Assembly: GCA_028554755.1 (NCBI GenBank)
Contig: JAPTOF010000015.1
Coordinates: forward strand, 10,892,501 to 10,956,500
Reading direction: 5' to 3'
Length of the DNA stretch: 64,000 nt
DNA from: Cordia subcordata
Taxonomy: Eukaryota > Streptophyta > Magnoliopsida > Boraginales > Cordiaceae
In this document: one piece after another, positions 1-10,046 of the stretch
How positions within the stretch are numbered: the stretch's first letter is position 1
Layout of the letters: every line of letters begins with the position of its first letter
Translations under genes and position numbers: made by a program
Notes under the pieces: generated by a model
Told to the model about the DNA's origin: nothing
Seen by the model: only the letters and a program-made list of their open reading frames with translations
The model's database searches: none

Positions 1-1190
1 GCATGCTTTAGGTGTTCTCCATTTATAGTCATCTCTCAACCATTCTTCAAATGATCTTCACAGCACCAGAAGGACATGCTTCAATTACCTCATATAAACC
101 ATCCTATCGTGACTTCAACTTTCATAGAAAGAGCTTCAAATGAGAATCAAACAACCAAACTCTATTAGTACGAAATAAGGACTTCCTATGAATGTGTCTA
201 TCCTGCATTTTCTTCATCCTATTCTTGTAGAGCTTGACATTTTCCTTTTCTCACTTGCCCAAAATACTCTATGCTTTATCTCAACAAGCAAGTGATAAAC
301 CTTATCATACACTAATCTATATAGAGATATGCCAATGAAGTCTTAAATGCGATACAATAGGCTCACAATGCATCATTCAACCTAGTAGACCAATCTTTCC
401 TATCAAGTTTAATTGTCTTCTTTAAAATAGACTTAATCTCCCTATTGGACACCTCAACTTGTCTACTAGTTTGTGGGTAGTATGGGGTAGCAATCTTATG
501 TGTGATTGACTATCTTTTTAATAAAGCCTCAAGTGTCCTATGGCGAAAATGCTAACCACCATCACTCTAGGGACTCCAAATCTAGCAAAGATGCTCTCCC
601 TAATAAATTTAACAATAGCCTATGGTCATTGGTACATATGAGGATCACCTCAACCTATTTGGACATATAATCTATAGCTACTAAGATGTGCTGATACCCA
701 AAGAAATGTGGAAATGGACCTATAAAATCTATGCCCCCAACATCAAATAACTCACAAGAAAGAATAAGGGATAAAGGCATCATGTTTCTACTAGAAATGG
801 ACCCAAACTGTTGACATTTCATACATCTTCTACAAATCTCTTAGGCATCCCTAAAGAGTGTAGGCCCGAAAAATCCACTCTGTATGACCTTAGCTGCAGC
901 CTTCTTATTATTAAAGTGACCTTCATAACCCTTTTCATGACACATGCTAAGAATGCTCTTATACTCACTGTTGGGGCACACGGTGGTGAATCACCTAATC
1001 TATACAAACCTTAAAGAGATAAGGGTCTTTCTAGAAAAATGCCTAACCTGTGTTAAGAACGTATCTCTCTCTCTTTCTTCCTAATGGGAGGGCAACTGTC
1101 TTGTGGCAAGATAATTCACTATGTTTGCATACCATGGTGTATGGTGAGAAAGTGCAAATAACTGCTTATCAGGGAAAGAATCATGAAATG
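1..1190 (-). pseudogene. Athila-like gypsy element E1: integrase end of pol (decayed)
   Basis: Minus-strand translation matches, segment by segment, the integrase of the better preserved element E2 (about 40100-41280 of this window). The GPY-type C-terminal segment is at about 1-120, the core end (the equivalent of the HP-TSGQ stretch) near 465-520, and the zinc-binding N-terminal part near 819-1007. Integrase would insert the element's cDNA in the nucleus. Stops and frameshifts occur throughout, so no long ORF remains. The left window edge corresponds to E2 position about 41280, so E1's own 3' LTR should begin roughly 1.4 kb outside the window. Identity rests on alignment by eye to E2, not on a database search. 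Confidence 0.8.
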
Positions 1191-2476
1191 GGATAGGATC
1201 ACTAGGGGAATCCTACACAAGATGGGATAAATGGCTCGCAACAGAATTCTCACTACCCTTCTTATCTTTAATCTTTGCATCAAACACCTGAAGGAGAAAC
1301 ATTCATCTAATCAACCTAGGCTTCGAATCATGCTTGGAAATGAGGTAGCATAATGCTGCATGATCATAATAGACAATAACCTTCGAACCAAGGATGTAAG
1401 GACAAAACTTATCAAATGCAAACATTATAACTAGAAGCTCCTTCCAGTGGTGGTGTAATTCTTCTAGGCATCATCTAGAGTCTTGCTAGCATAGTAAATT
1501 ACATAAGGCAATCTATCCCTACATTAACCTAGCACTGCATTTATAGCAAAGTTCGAAGCATCACACATGATCTCAAATGAAAGGCTATAGTCGAGAAAAG
1601 GCTGAATGATAGAAGATAAGGACAATAAAGACTTAAGCCTATCAAATGCTCTAACATACTCATCATCAAAGACAAAGGGAATATCATGTGCTAAGAGCCT
1701 AGATAAGAGATGGGCAATGAGACTAAAATCCTTAATGAATCTCCTATAAAAACTTGCATGGCTGAGGAAAGATCTAATGTCCTTAACACTTCTAGGAATA
1801 AGCAACTTCTCTATAAGCTCTATCTTGGTAGGGTCAACCCAGATACTATTTAAAGACACTACATGACCCAAGACTATGTTTCTTTAAACCATGAAATAAG
1901 ATTTCTCCTAACTAAGTGCCAAATTCATCTCAACACATTGGTCCAACACTAAATATAGATGTCTAAGGGACTCATCAAAGCTATTCCTAAAGGCTGAAAA
2001 ACCATCCATAAAATCTCTAAGTGCTTCTCAATCATGTCACTAATGATGGCCATCATATACCTCTGAAACGTGGCAAGTGCATTGCAAAGACTGAATGGCA
2101 TTCTCCTATAAGCAAATATACCATAAGGGCAAGCGAATATGGTCTTCTCTTGGTCTTTGGGGAACACGGGGATCTAACACCTTGAATACCCATCTAAGAA
2201 GCAATAGCAGCTATGCTTAGCTACTCTATCCAAAATCTAATCAAGAAAGGGTAAAGAGAAATGATCCTTTCTAGTCTTAAAATTGAGCTTCTTATAATCT
2301 ATGCAAACTCTTCAACCTGTGGGTGTATGAGTAGGAATAAGCTCTGCTCTCTCATTCTCAATTACCATGATCTCTGACTTCTTAGGAACTACATGCACTG
2401 GACTAACTTGTTCACTATTAAAAATCAGATAAATGTTCCTACATCTAACAACTCAATGACCTCTTTTCTAACAACA
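1191..2476 (-). pseudogene. Athila-like element E1: reverse transcriptase / RNase H (decayed)
   Basis: Minus-strand fragments show RT and RNase H. The block at 1949-2167 begins MFPKDQEKT and contains [20 protein letters not shown], the 'fingers/palm' segment next to the catalytic box. The block at 1524-1871 contains LGHVVS-type sequence, [18 protein letters not shown] and an RNase H start (MCDASNFAINAVLG). These follow E2 39020-39960 in order. The catalytic FMDD box is disrupted: the reading frame changes just after HLEIL. The domain is cut at 2477-2481 by insertion of a solo LTR and resumes at 4395. Confidence 0.85.
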
Positions 2477-2481
2477 ACAGA
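2477..2481. repeat. target-site duplication ACAGA, left copy
   Basis: ACAGA directly precedes the solo LTR and is repeated exactly at 4390-4394 directly after it. Five bases is the normal duplication size for gypsy integrase. Confidence 0.85.
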
Positions 2482-4389
2482 TGATGTGCTGTGTTTTTGT
2501 GTGTGTTTGCATTGTCATTTACCTATATTTTAGAGGTGTTGAGTGCTCATAATGATGTATTAGTGTAGTGCTTTTGATAAGAATAGGCTTAAGCGTAAAC
2601 AAATGTACATATCGAGTTTAAGAGACAAATTGCTACACTAATTGCTTGTTTTCAATGATTTAGGTGAACTTTGGGTTAAAATCTAGATTGGACGATAAAA
2701 GGTGATGAAGATGAGAAATGCACGGGTCTAAGAGAGAAGATCGGAGGCCGAAAAGACAAAGAATGGAGGAAGAAAGTCAGCCGGACGACCAAGGAAAAAG
2801 AGTCGGTCGACCGACTAGGTCGACTGGCCACTCCAGAGAGGTGCCAAAAATAGCAGGACGACCACCTCTCCAGAGCCGGTCGACCGGCTAGGCCGACCGG
2901 CCAGTCCAGAGAGCATCATTAAAAAGCCGGTCGAGCTAGGTCCAGAAGCCGGTCGACCATCTAGGTCGACCGACAATATGCTGAAAACATATAAATAGGG
3001 CCCAATTCTGTAGAAAAAGAGGACTTTTTGGAAGATTAACACACACTTCATACCTAAAAATTCTCACACACTTAACCCTAGATCCCACCCACTTCACACA
3101 CACTTTTCACACATTTCTCACTAAGAACCAAGCTTGATTTGGAGGTTTCAAACATTTGGAATCAAGTTTGTTCAAAAGCTTTGTACGAGATTAGTTAGGA
3201 TGAAAGGGAAGCTCCATTATCTGTCTTTCATTTTATTTCCTATTATGATTGAGTAGACTTGTATAGGGTGATTTAACTTATGTAATGGGTAATGGGTTAA
3301 CTATATACTCTTATAATATGGGATATGATGGCTGAATATATATACATGTTTCGAATTTTCTTATTCAAATGGGTAATTTCTCATTCATGTCTAAGTGTTT
3401 GATAAAATGCCTCGATGAGTAACATGTGTATAAATTGAAGTTTGTTTGTTATTAAACACATCTAATCCATGTTATAATCATGTCTATGTGTTTATATGTG
3501 GATGCTATGAAGTGGGTAATGCTTTTATTCATGTCTATATGTATATTTGCATGCCTAGTAATAAGCATAACTTCAATAGCGCATACGTGTTGGTTGTTAA
3601 TTATTTCTAATGGTGTGAACTGACATGACGATGTTTGGTAGTTGAATAGGTTCCATTATTCACGAGCACCTTGGCCTTGAACATCTATGAACACACTAGC
3701 AAGTCAAATCCTGCTGTAGTGATCTTAGAATGACGAAGTGTAATTTAGGGCTAGTTTAGACCGAGTCTGCTTTGGCTTTAAATCTAGCCAATAGGTTTCC
3801 GGATAGGTTTAGTCGACCTTAGCAACACTAGGTCTTGACTTTAAATCCAGCCAAAGGTTTAGGTACTAAGGTAGGTTCATTCTAAGTCACCTAGGAAGTT
3901 AGTTAGTCACTCTTGAAGCCCTAAGTTATAAGGACCACGCCGTAACTCTAGGAGGCGCCGCCTAGGGACGGACCCACACCGAGTCCTAGGGGAAAATTAG
4001 GACACTAACTAGCAACCTAGTTAAGAGCACTCATGATAGTTAGCCATCATCCCTTAATCCCATCGCATTTGTATAGAATTACCCATTCATAAGTCGAAGT
4101 CACCCTAACTGCTTCTCAATTGTTAGTTCCCTCTTGACCAACTTGTGTTCCCATTTTTCATATTCATAGTTTAGTTTTATTTCCTTTACCTAGAGCTCCT
4201 GATAATCCAAAACCCCCAAAATATGTCTAGTTTAGATCTTTTTTTTTGGCACTTTCTAGAACACCAAGTATAGAATTCACCCACATTATTCATGCCTCCC
4301 TGTGGTTCGAAACCCGCACTTGTACACACTATATTGCATGATCCGTACACTTGCGGGTCGTTTAGAGCTTGCACTTGAATGACGCACCA
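2482..4389 (+). mobile_element. solo LTR of an Athila-like family, 1908 bp
   Basis: It starts TGATGTGCTG and ends CACCA, and it aligns along its length with the E2 LTRs (33561-35351 and 42736-44510). It holds the GGTCGACC palindrome cluster at about 2790-2970, a TATA-like ATATAAATAG near 2988, and the conserved 3' block (CCTCCCTGTGGTTCGA near 4296). It is flanked by ACAGA on both sides with no internal region attached. This is the expected product of recombination between the two LTRs of a full element. It interrupts the RT domain of E1 just after the residues NPHMS. Confidence 0.9.
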
Positions 4390-4394
4390 ACAGA
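4390..4394. repeat. target-site duplication ACAGA, right copy
   Basis: Exact repeat of 2477-2481, immediately after the LTR end. Confidence 0.85.
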
Positions 4395-4981
4395 CATATG
4401 TGGGTTCAGTCTCCTCTGTATCTCTCTAGAAGGAACTACTTCCTTCTCTAGGTGTATCCTATGTATACAAACAAAAGGATCTATACCTTTCAGATCTTCA
4501 ATCTTCCATCCTATGGCCTTTCTATGGTCTTTAAGGACACCTAATAAATGCTTCTCGTGCTCACTAGACAAATCTAAAACTATGATAACTGGAAAAGTCT
4601 CATTAAGTCCTAAGAACACACACTTCAAATGCTTAGGAAAGAGGTTTAAACTCTAAATATGAGGTAGGCTCAACCAAAGGGGGATCAACCTCACTATTAT
4701 CACGAACATCTCTAGGAATGGAATAAAAGGAGTGACCTCAAGTGATTGCTCAAGCCTAGGATCATTAAGTATAGAAGTAAAAGCTACACATCTCCTCACA
4801 AAGGACTCTGAGTTAAAAGTATCTAAAATATCCTCAAGCTCTCTCAACTTATTACTATCAGTCATGGTCTCTTCAATATGGTCCTCAACACAGAAGTTTA
4901 TCACATCAATCATGAAGCAATCTTCCTCATCTTCTCCATCTACATTCACTCTATTCACGGCCTCTACTGTTTCATAGTGGA
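4395..4981 (-). pseudogene. Athila-like element E1: protease-RT linker and RT N-terminus
   Basis: The minus-strand ORF at 4362-4628 carries HRKAIGWKIEDLKGIDP and HRIHLE..VPSREIQRRLNPHMS, the N-terminal gypsy RT segment also seen in E2 at about 38460-38710. The minus ORF at 4653-4958 (acidic, DEEDCFMIDVINFCVED) matches the E2 linker near 38150-38330. The segment ends at 4981, where an antisense LTR fragment begins. Confidence 0.8.
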
Positions 4982-5722
4982 TGATCGTCTTTCAGTGCAC
5001 AATCCTTAAAGACCCCACAAGTACATGGATTGAATATAGTATAGGTATGCAAGTGCGGGTGTTGAATCGTCAGGTAGGTGAATCATGGAATAGATCCTAT
5101 GTATGTCCTAGAAAGTGCCTGAAAGAAGTCCTAAACTAACCATCTTTTGGGGTTTTTTAGATTTAACGAGAGCTCAAAATAAAGAAAATAAATCTACACT
5201 ATGGGAGAATAGAAATGTTCGACAGAGGAGATAAACTATCTTAGAGGGAACTAGCAATTGGAATAGGCTAGGGTAACTTTTGATTGCTTATAGGTGATTC
5301 TAGACTCACATGTTATGGGATTATGAGAGATGGCTTAACTACAATGATTGATCTTATCTAGGTTACTAACTAGCATTCTAATTTCTCCCTAGGACTCAGT
5401 ATGAGTCTGTCCCTAGGCGTATAATCCTAGAGTCACAGTGTGGTCTTTATGATCTTGGGGCTTAGGATTGATTAACTAGTTTTCTAGGTGGTCTAGAATG
5501 AACCTACCCTAGTACCTAAACCATTGACTAGGTTTAAAGCCAAGGCCTAGTCTCGCTATGGTTGGCTGAACCTGCCCAGAAACCTATTGGTTGGGTTTAA
5601 AGCTAAAGAAGACTTGATCTAACCTAGTTATAAGTTAAGCGTCGTCGTTCTACGGTCACTATAATGGGATTTGACCTATTAGCACATTCATACATATTCT
5701 AAGCTAAGGTGTTTGCGAATAG
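4982..5722 (-). mobile_element. truncated antisense LTR fragment (3' part), Athila-like family
   Basis: The sequence is the reverse complement of the 3' roughly 740 bp of the LTRs at 2482 and 33561. It includes the 'gcaagtgcgggt' block near 5050 and the 'gagtctgtccctaggcg' block near 5404. The left boundary, TGATCGTC, is the expected LTR terminus. The right end stops inside the LTR, around the equivalent of the CTATTCACGAGCACC segment. E1 coding then resumes about 420 bp further on in E2 coordinates. An LTR insertion followed by a deletion that removed both LTR and E1 sequence explains this. Confidence 0.75.
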
Positions 5723-6191
5723 AAAGACCTTCTTTGTGAGTTTCACTTTCTTCGGCTTGCTCGATGTGCTCTTCTTTTTAGTACAAAGGTCTTTGAAAAA
5801 CTTAGAGTAAGATGGGATAGAAAAGACTGTATCAATCAATGAAAGATTAGCCTTAAGATCTTTCAAATACTCTAAAATCTTGAAAAACCTAGTATTCTTA
5901 CTAGGTGCTGGCTTCTCTAAAGCGAATGGGAATAGAACTCTAGAAGTAACATCTCTAGACTCTAGATGCTTAACAACAAGATGTTTCCCCTCCTTATGTG
6001 GATAAATACTACTCTCACCTTTCTCTCTAATAGGCTCTTCTCTCTCAACAAGAATTTCCCTAGACTCAACAGGGTGCTAACTAGGCTCAAAAAGACCTGT
6101 GGATGCAGGCTCTGTATATCGATCAACTCTTACCCTATCGTCAACTATCCTACCACTCCTAAGGGTGGTAACAGCCTTGGCCTAGGCTTGA
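5723..6191 (-). pseudogene. Athila-like element E1: gag-protease linker (decayed)
   Basis: The reverse complement matches E2 from about 37700 back to 37200, including the segment equivalent to SYSKFFKDLCTRK and the proline/valine-rich linker around 6100-6190. No intact ORF remains. It joins the protease region to gag. The right edge is the GGGGA target duplication of the next solo LTR. Confidence 0.7.
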
Positions 6192-6196
6192 GGGGA
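6192..6196. repeat. target-site duplication GGGGA, left copy
   Basis: GGGGA here and at 8102-8106 exactly flank the solo LTR. Confidence 0.85.
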
Positions 6197-8101
6197 TGAT
6201 GTGTTGGTTTCGTACGTGATTTTACGTTGTATTTTTATATCTATTTTGAGGTGTTTTGAGTTTCATTTAATGTATTAATATAGCATTTAGGTCATACTTG
6301 TGTATAGGGTTTACACGTTCATAGTTGAAGTTAGGACTTAAGAAATGAAGAAAAGTGCTTTTGGAAGTGGCCGGACGAAAGAAGGAGCGACCGAGGCAAA
6401 ACCGAGCGCAACGAGAGCCAAATTCAGATCTTGCAACCTAAAAAGGAAATGGACAAATTTTGGATATGCTTTAGGGTGCAAAAGATCGCTTGGGAGATCC
6501 CCCACGATGATACGAAGCCATAGAAAAAAACGGTGCGCGAATCGGAGCTAAAACAAGCAAGGTATGATCATTTTACTATCAAGACCATTTAGCCTCTGTT
6601 TAGGCTGGACGACCTAGCCGGTCGACTGGCTGGATCAGAATCTGGGCCAATTTTGGTTGGACGACTTAGCCCCAAAGCCGGAATATCGGTTGGGCCCCTG
6701 GCTGAACGTGCTGAAAGCTCTATTTAAGCCACTTTTCAGCCCTTTTTGAAAAAGAATAACACCCAAATCAAACACCCATTTCTCTCAACCCAAAATCCAC
6801 CAAAAATACCTCACACACTCACTTCTAAACACATTTTAACACTTGGAATCAAGGATCCAAGGGGATCAAACACTAGGATTTGAGGCATAGCTCAGGGATT
6901 GTAAAGCTTGGTTATGGATAGAAGGGTATCTCTCTTTTATCCTAAGTCTAGTTATGCATGATTAGAGCTATGTAGGGTGATTATATATTCTATTTATGGA
7001 TTGATTATGACTTTTTATTAATGAAAACTTGATGGATTTATGTATATATGCTTTATGCTTAGAGCTTCAAAGGCTATTTTACATACATGTATATGTGTTT
7101 GTTGAAATGCCTCAATGATGTAGCATATATATATTGAAGTCTATTGTGCTATTAGCCATTTCTAAATCATTATGCTAGCATATCTATGTGTTTGTGTGAT
7201 GATTACATGAAGTGGGTATGACTATATATATGTCTATGTGTGTGGTAGCATACTTAATAGCATAAATAGCTTCTATTGCACATATGTCAGTGCCATTGCT
7301 TAAATTGGTGTAATCTAAGTATGTCTATGTGCTTAGTAGTGGAATACCCCGGGATATTCTCAAACGCCATGCCCTAGATGTGTTTGCTTTGCGCTCAAAC
7401 GTTAATACCCGCTGTTGTGATGATAATCGGTGGTGCATAACTAATGGCTAGCCTAGGTCGAGTCTCCCTTAGCTTTAAATCTAGCTAATGGGTTTCAGGG
7501 TAGGTTAATCAACCTTAGACGGACTAGGTCTTGGCTTTAAATCTAGCCAACGGTTTAGACGCTAGGGTTAGATCGATCTAAGTCACTTAGAATCCTAACT
7601 AGCTAGCCCTATGGCCCTAAGTCATAAAGACCACGCCGTAGCTCTAGGTAGACGTGCCTAGGGACGGACCTGCACTGAGGCTTAAGGTGTAATTAGGAGG
7701 TTAATTAGGAGACTAGACGAGAGCAACCGAGTTTAATCCATCAAGGAACCCTAACAAGAAATAGTAATCATCCATTTGCAAACCGTAATCACCCTATTCC
7801 CCATTTCCATGTGTTAGCATCCCTTAAATCGCTTGATTCTCCCATCACACATACACACATACCACCTTTTTATTTCCTTGTTCTTAGATTAGTTTTACTT
7901 TTCCCGAGCTCCTTTTAGACCAAAAACCCCAAAAACATTACAGTTAGGACCTCAACACATAGCTTTTACGACGCACTTAGCTTAGGACACCATACACGTT
8001 AGGCCTCCCCGTGGATTCGACCCCGCACTCATACACATTATACTACACACGTCCCATGCACTTGGGGGCTATTTAGGCTTGTGCCGCGAGATAGCGTATC
8101 A
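6197..8101 (+). mobile_element. solo LTR, Athila-like family, second subfamily, 1905 bp
   Basis: It begins TGATGTGTTGG and ends GCGTATCA. It is clearly related to the LTR at 2482 (shared 3' block near 7990-8080, shared central 'gacggacc' block near 7664), but its first 600 bp differ. It shares that U3 with the LTR at 62659 (GTGCTTTTGGAAGTGG near 6356, GCGCAACG near 6407). A TATA-like CTATTTAAG is at about 6719. Compared with 62659 it lacks about 100 bp near 6345. The flanking GGGGA duplications and absence of internal sequence mark it as a solo LTR. Confidence 0.9.
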
Positions 8102-8106
8102 GGGGA
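8102..8106. repeat. target-site duplication GGGGA, right copy
   Basis: Exact repeat of 6192-6196, immediately after the LTR end. Confidence 0.85.
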
Positions 8107-9635
8107 CATGTGGGGTCGGAGGAGGAATAGGACTGACCTCTAGTATTTATTTCTGACTGTGAAGGCAATTTTCTTGGATCTTTAGTGCCTAAATGACTGG
8201 CAAGCTATCCTATCTGTGCATCTAACCTAGCCTAATAGTTCTGAAGTTGCTACTATTGTCTCTAGGCCAATAGCTTATTTTCCTAGGCTAATTGTCTATT
8301 CTTCTCTAATATATGTTGTTGTGGCCTATACATATAAAGGATAAGGTCAAACTTGTCATCACTGGAAGACTGTGGGATAGGTGCAGACTGTATGGGAAGT
8401 ATTGGGACAAGTGGTGTAAGAAGGGCCTGACACTATGGTACACTAGGAAGTCTAGCCTGATTCACATTATAGGACCTTAGAGGATTAGTAAGAAGAGGTC
8501 TCTACTGGAATGGGGCTTGGGGCTGGGGTGACTCAAACTAACCCTGTCGCCATGAGAACTTTGGGTTGTCTTTCCAACCTAGATTGTATGTGTTCGAGTA
8601 AGGATTGTACTCCCATAAGTACCCTTAACTGTGGGGCAAAAGGCCAAGTTATGGTCTCAATGGTGGACTCCAAACAAAATGCACAAACCTCTACAACTAA
8701 TAATATAGATGAGAAGCCTAAAGGATTGACTGTACAGCCCTGTGATGATAGACTTAAAAAATAAATTGATCAAGCTTATGTGTCAAAGCTCTAACCTCGA
8801 CGGGAAGATCGAATAAAGTACCTACCTCATGAACAGCTTTCCTAGTGGCTCATTTACTAAACCCATCCATGGAGGTATTTTAAAAAGAATCCTCGTCTAA
8901 AAGTTCCATCCTCTCCCATGCCTCACTAGACCTCAAGTTATAAAACCCACCCCTGGATATAGCATTCACTAGCATCCTTTGTTGCTCAGTCAAACCTCTA
9001 AAGAAGTATTGGGGGAGGTCTTGTGTGCCATAACCGCAGTATGGTTATTACCTAAGGAGATCATTAAACCTTTCCCATGCTTCATGGAAAGCCTCAAATT
9101 CATGTTGAGAAAAGGTCATAATAGAGGCCTGGAGATCGATTGTCTTAGCCATAGGGAAGAACTTTTGATAAAAGTGTGATTGGAGCTTATCCCATAATGT
9201 AATGGAACAGTTTGGTAATGAATGGAGCCATTGCTTGGCTTTATCTTTTAATGAAAACAAGAACAAGTTAAGGCAGATAAACTCTTGAGACAAAGTGGAA
9301 AAGTGAACGGTAGAGAAAATTTCCACGAAATCTGTAACATGGGCCAATGGACTCTCATTACTCCTCCCATAAAAGAAAGGGAGCATTACTAACATGCTAT
9401 ACTTAATTTCAAAGTTTGCTTCCCCGAACCCATGAGAGTGAATAGCCAAGTTACGCTCAAACATGTTAGGAAGGAAATATTGCCTAAGTGTAAGCTCATC
9501 TTCTAATGGAGAATCCGGCTTAAGGGGCTTTTGGGCATGTGGATGCCCATGATGCTTATGTGGAGGAATGGGAGACATTGGGGGAATAGTAGGAGGAATA
9601 AGAGGAGGATTAACGAGATCGACCATTTCTCCCAA
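8107..9635 (-). pseudogene. Athila-like element E1: gag (C-terminal part decayed, core ORF 9048-9635)
   Basis: The minus-strand ORF at 9048-9635 (195 codons) starts with a proline/histidine-rich leader (PPTIPPMSPIPPHKHHGHPH). It then runs through the gypsy gag core: LRQYFLP, FYGRSNESPLAHVTDFVEIF, LFLFSLKDKAKQWLHSLP and HEFEAFHEAWERFNDLLR. These track the E2 gag at 35730-36310. Gag forms the particle that packages element RNA. Downstream of DLLR (8107-9047) the homology continues out of frame, with the C-terminal linker broken by many stops. Unlike E2, the N-terminal half of this gag has no frameshift. Confidence 0.88.
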
Positions 9636-10020
9636 AAAAACTCCTAGATTTCAAAGATGATGAACAATTCCTTCAGGTTCAGGATTTAAAAGAACTAAGG
9701 GATTTCTAAGGGCACGCTTACCAAACATATAACACCTACTCTATTCTCTTGCCACTTCACAACCCCCGAAACTGCAAGAAATCCTAAATCTACATCAAAT
9801 AAACCACAAACGTAAGAAATTACTAAAAACAAAAGACAACCAACTCAAAATAAGCAAACTCAACAAACATTCTAAGCTAAGAAACAAAAGTAAGCACAAG
9901 ATAACGAAATAACCAAATAAAAAGCACGATAATAACCTACTAAAACACATTAAGCAAGAAAAGTAAGTAAAAAAAAGCAGCTAACTAAAACATACAAACA
10001 AAGAAACCAAACCAACCGTA
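9636..10020 (-). other. E1 5' leader between PBS and gag
   Basis: A-rich stretch on the plus strand (T-rich in the element's sense), with no ORF. It corresponds to the T-rich leader of E2 at 35376-35640. Confidence 0.6.
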
Positions 10021-10040
10021 CCTTCCTGGCAACGGAGCCA
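10021..10040 (-). other. E1 primer-binding site, tRNA-Asp type
   Basis: In element sense this reads TGGCTCCGTTGCCAGG. It is close to the complement of the 3' end of plant tRNA-Asp, the primer of many Athila/Tat-like elements. It lies six bases inside the LTR end. Confidence 0.75.
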
Positions 10041-10046
10041 AAAACT

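Noticed and set aside
4186..4374. Minus-strand ORF at an LTR end
   Set aside because: It lies wholly within the 3' block of the solo LTR, shared by all LTR copies, without coding conservation.
5966..6199. Plus-strand ORF with an apparent partner on the minus strand at 37102-37458
   Set aside because: The two resemble each other only because both are complements of the same gag-pol linker in E1 and E2.
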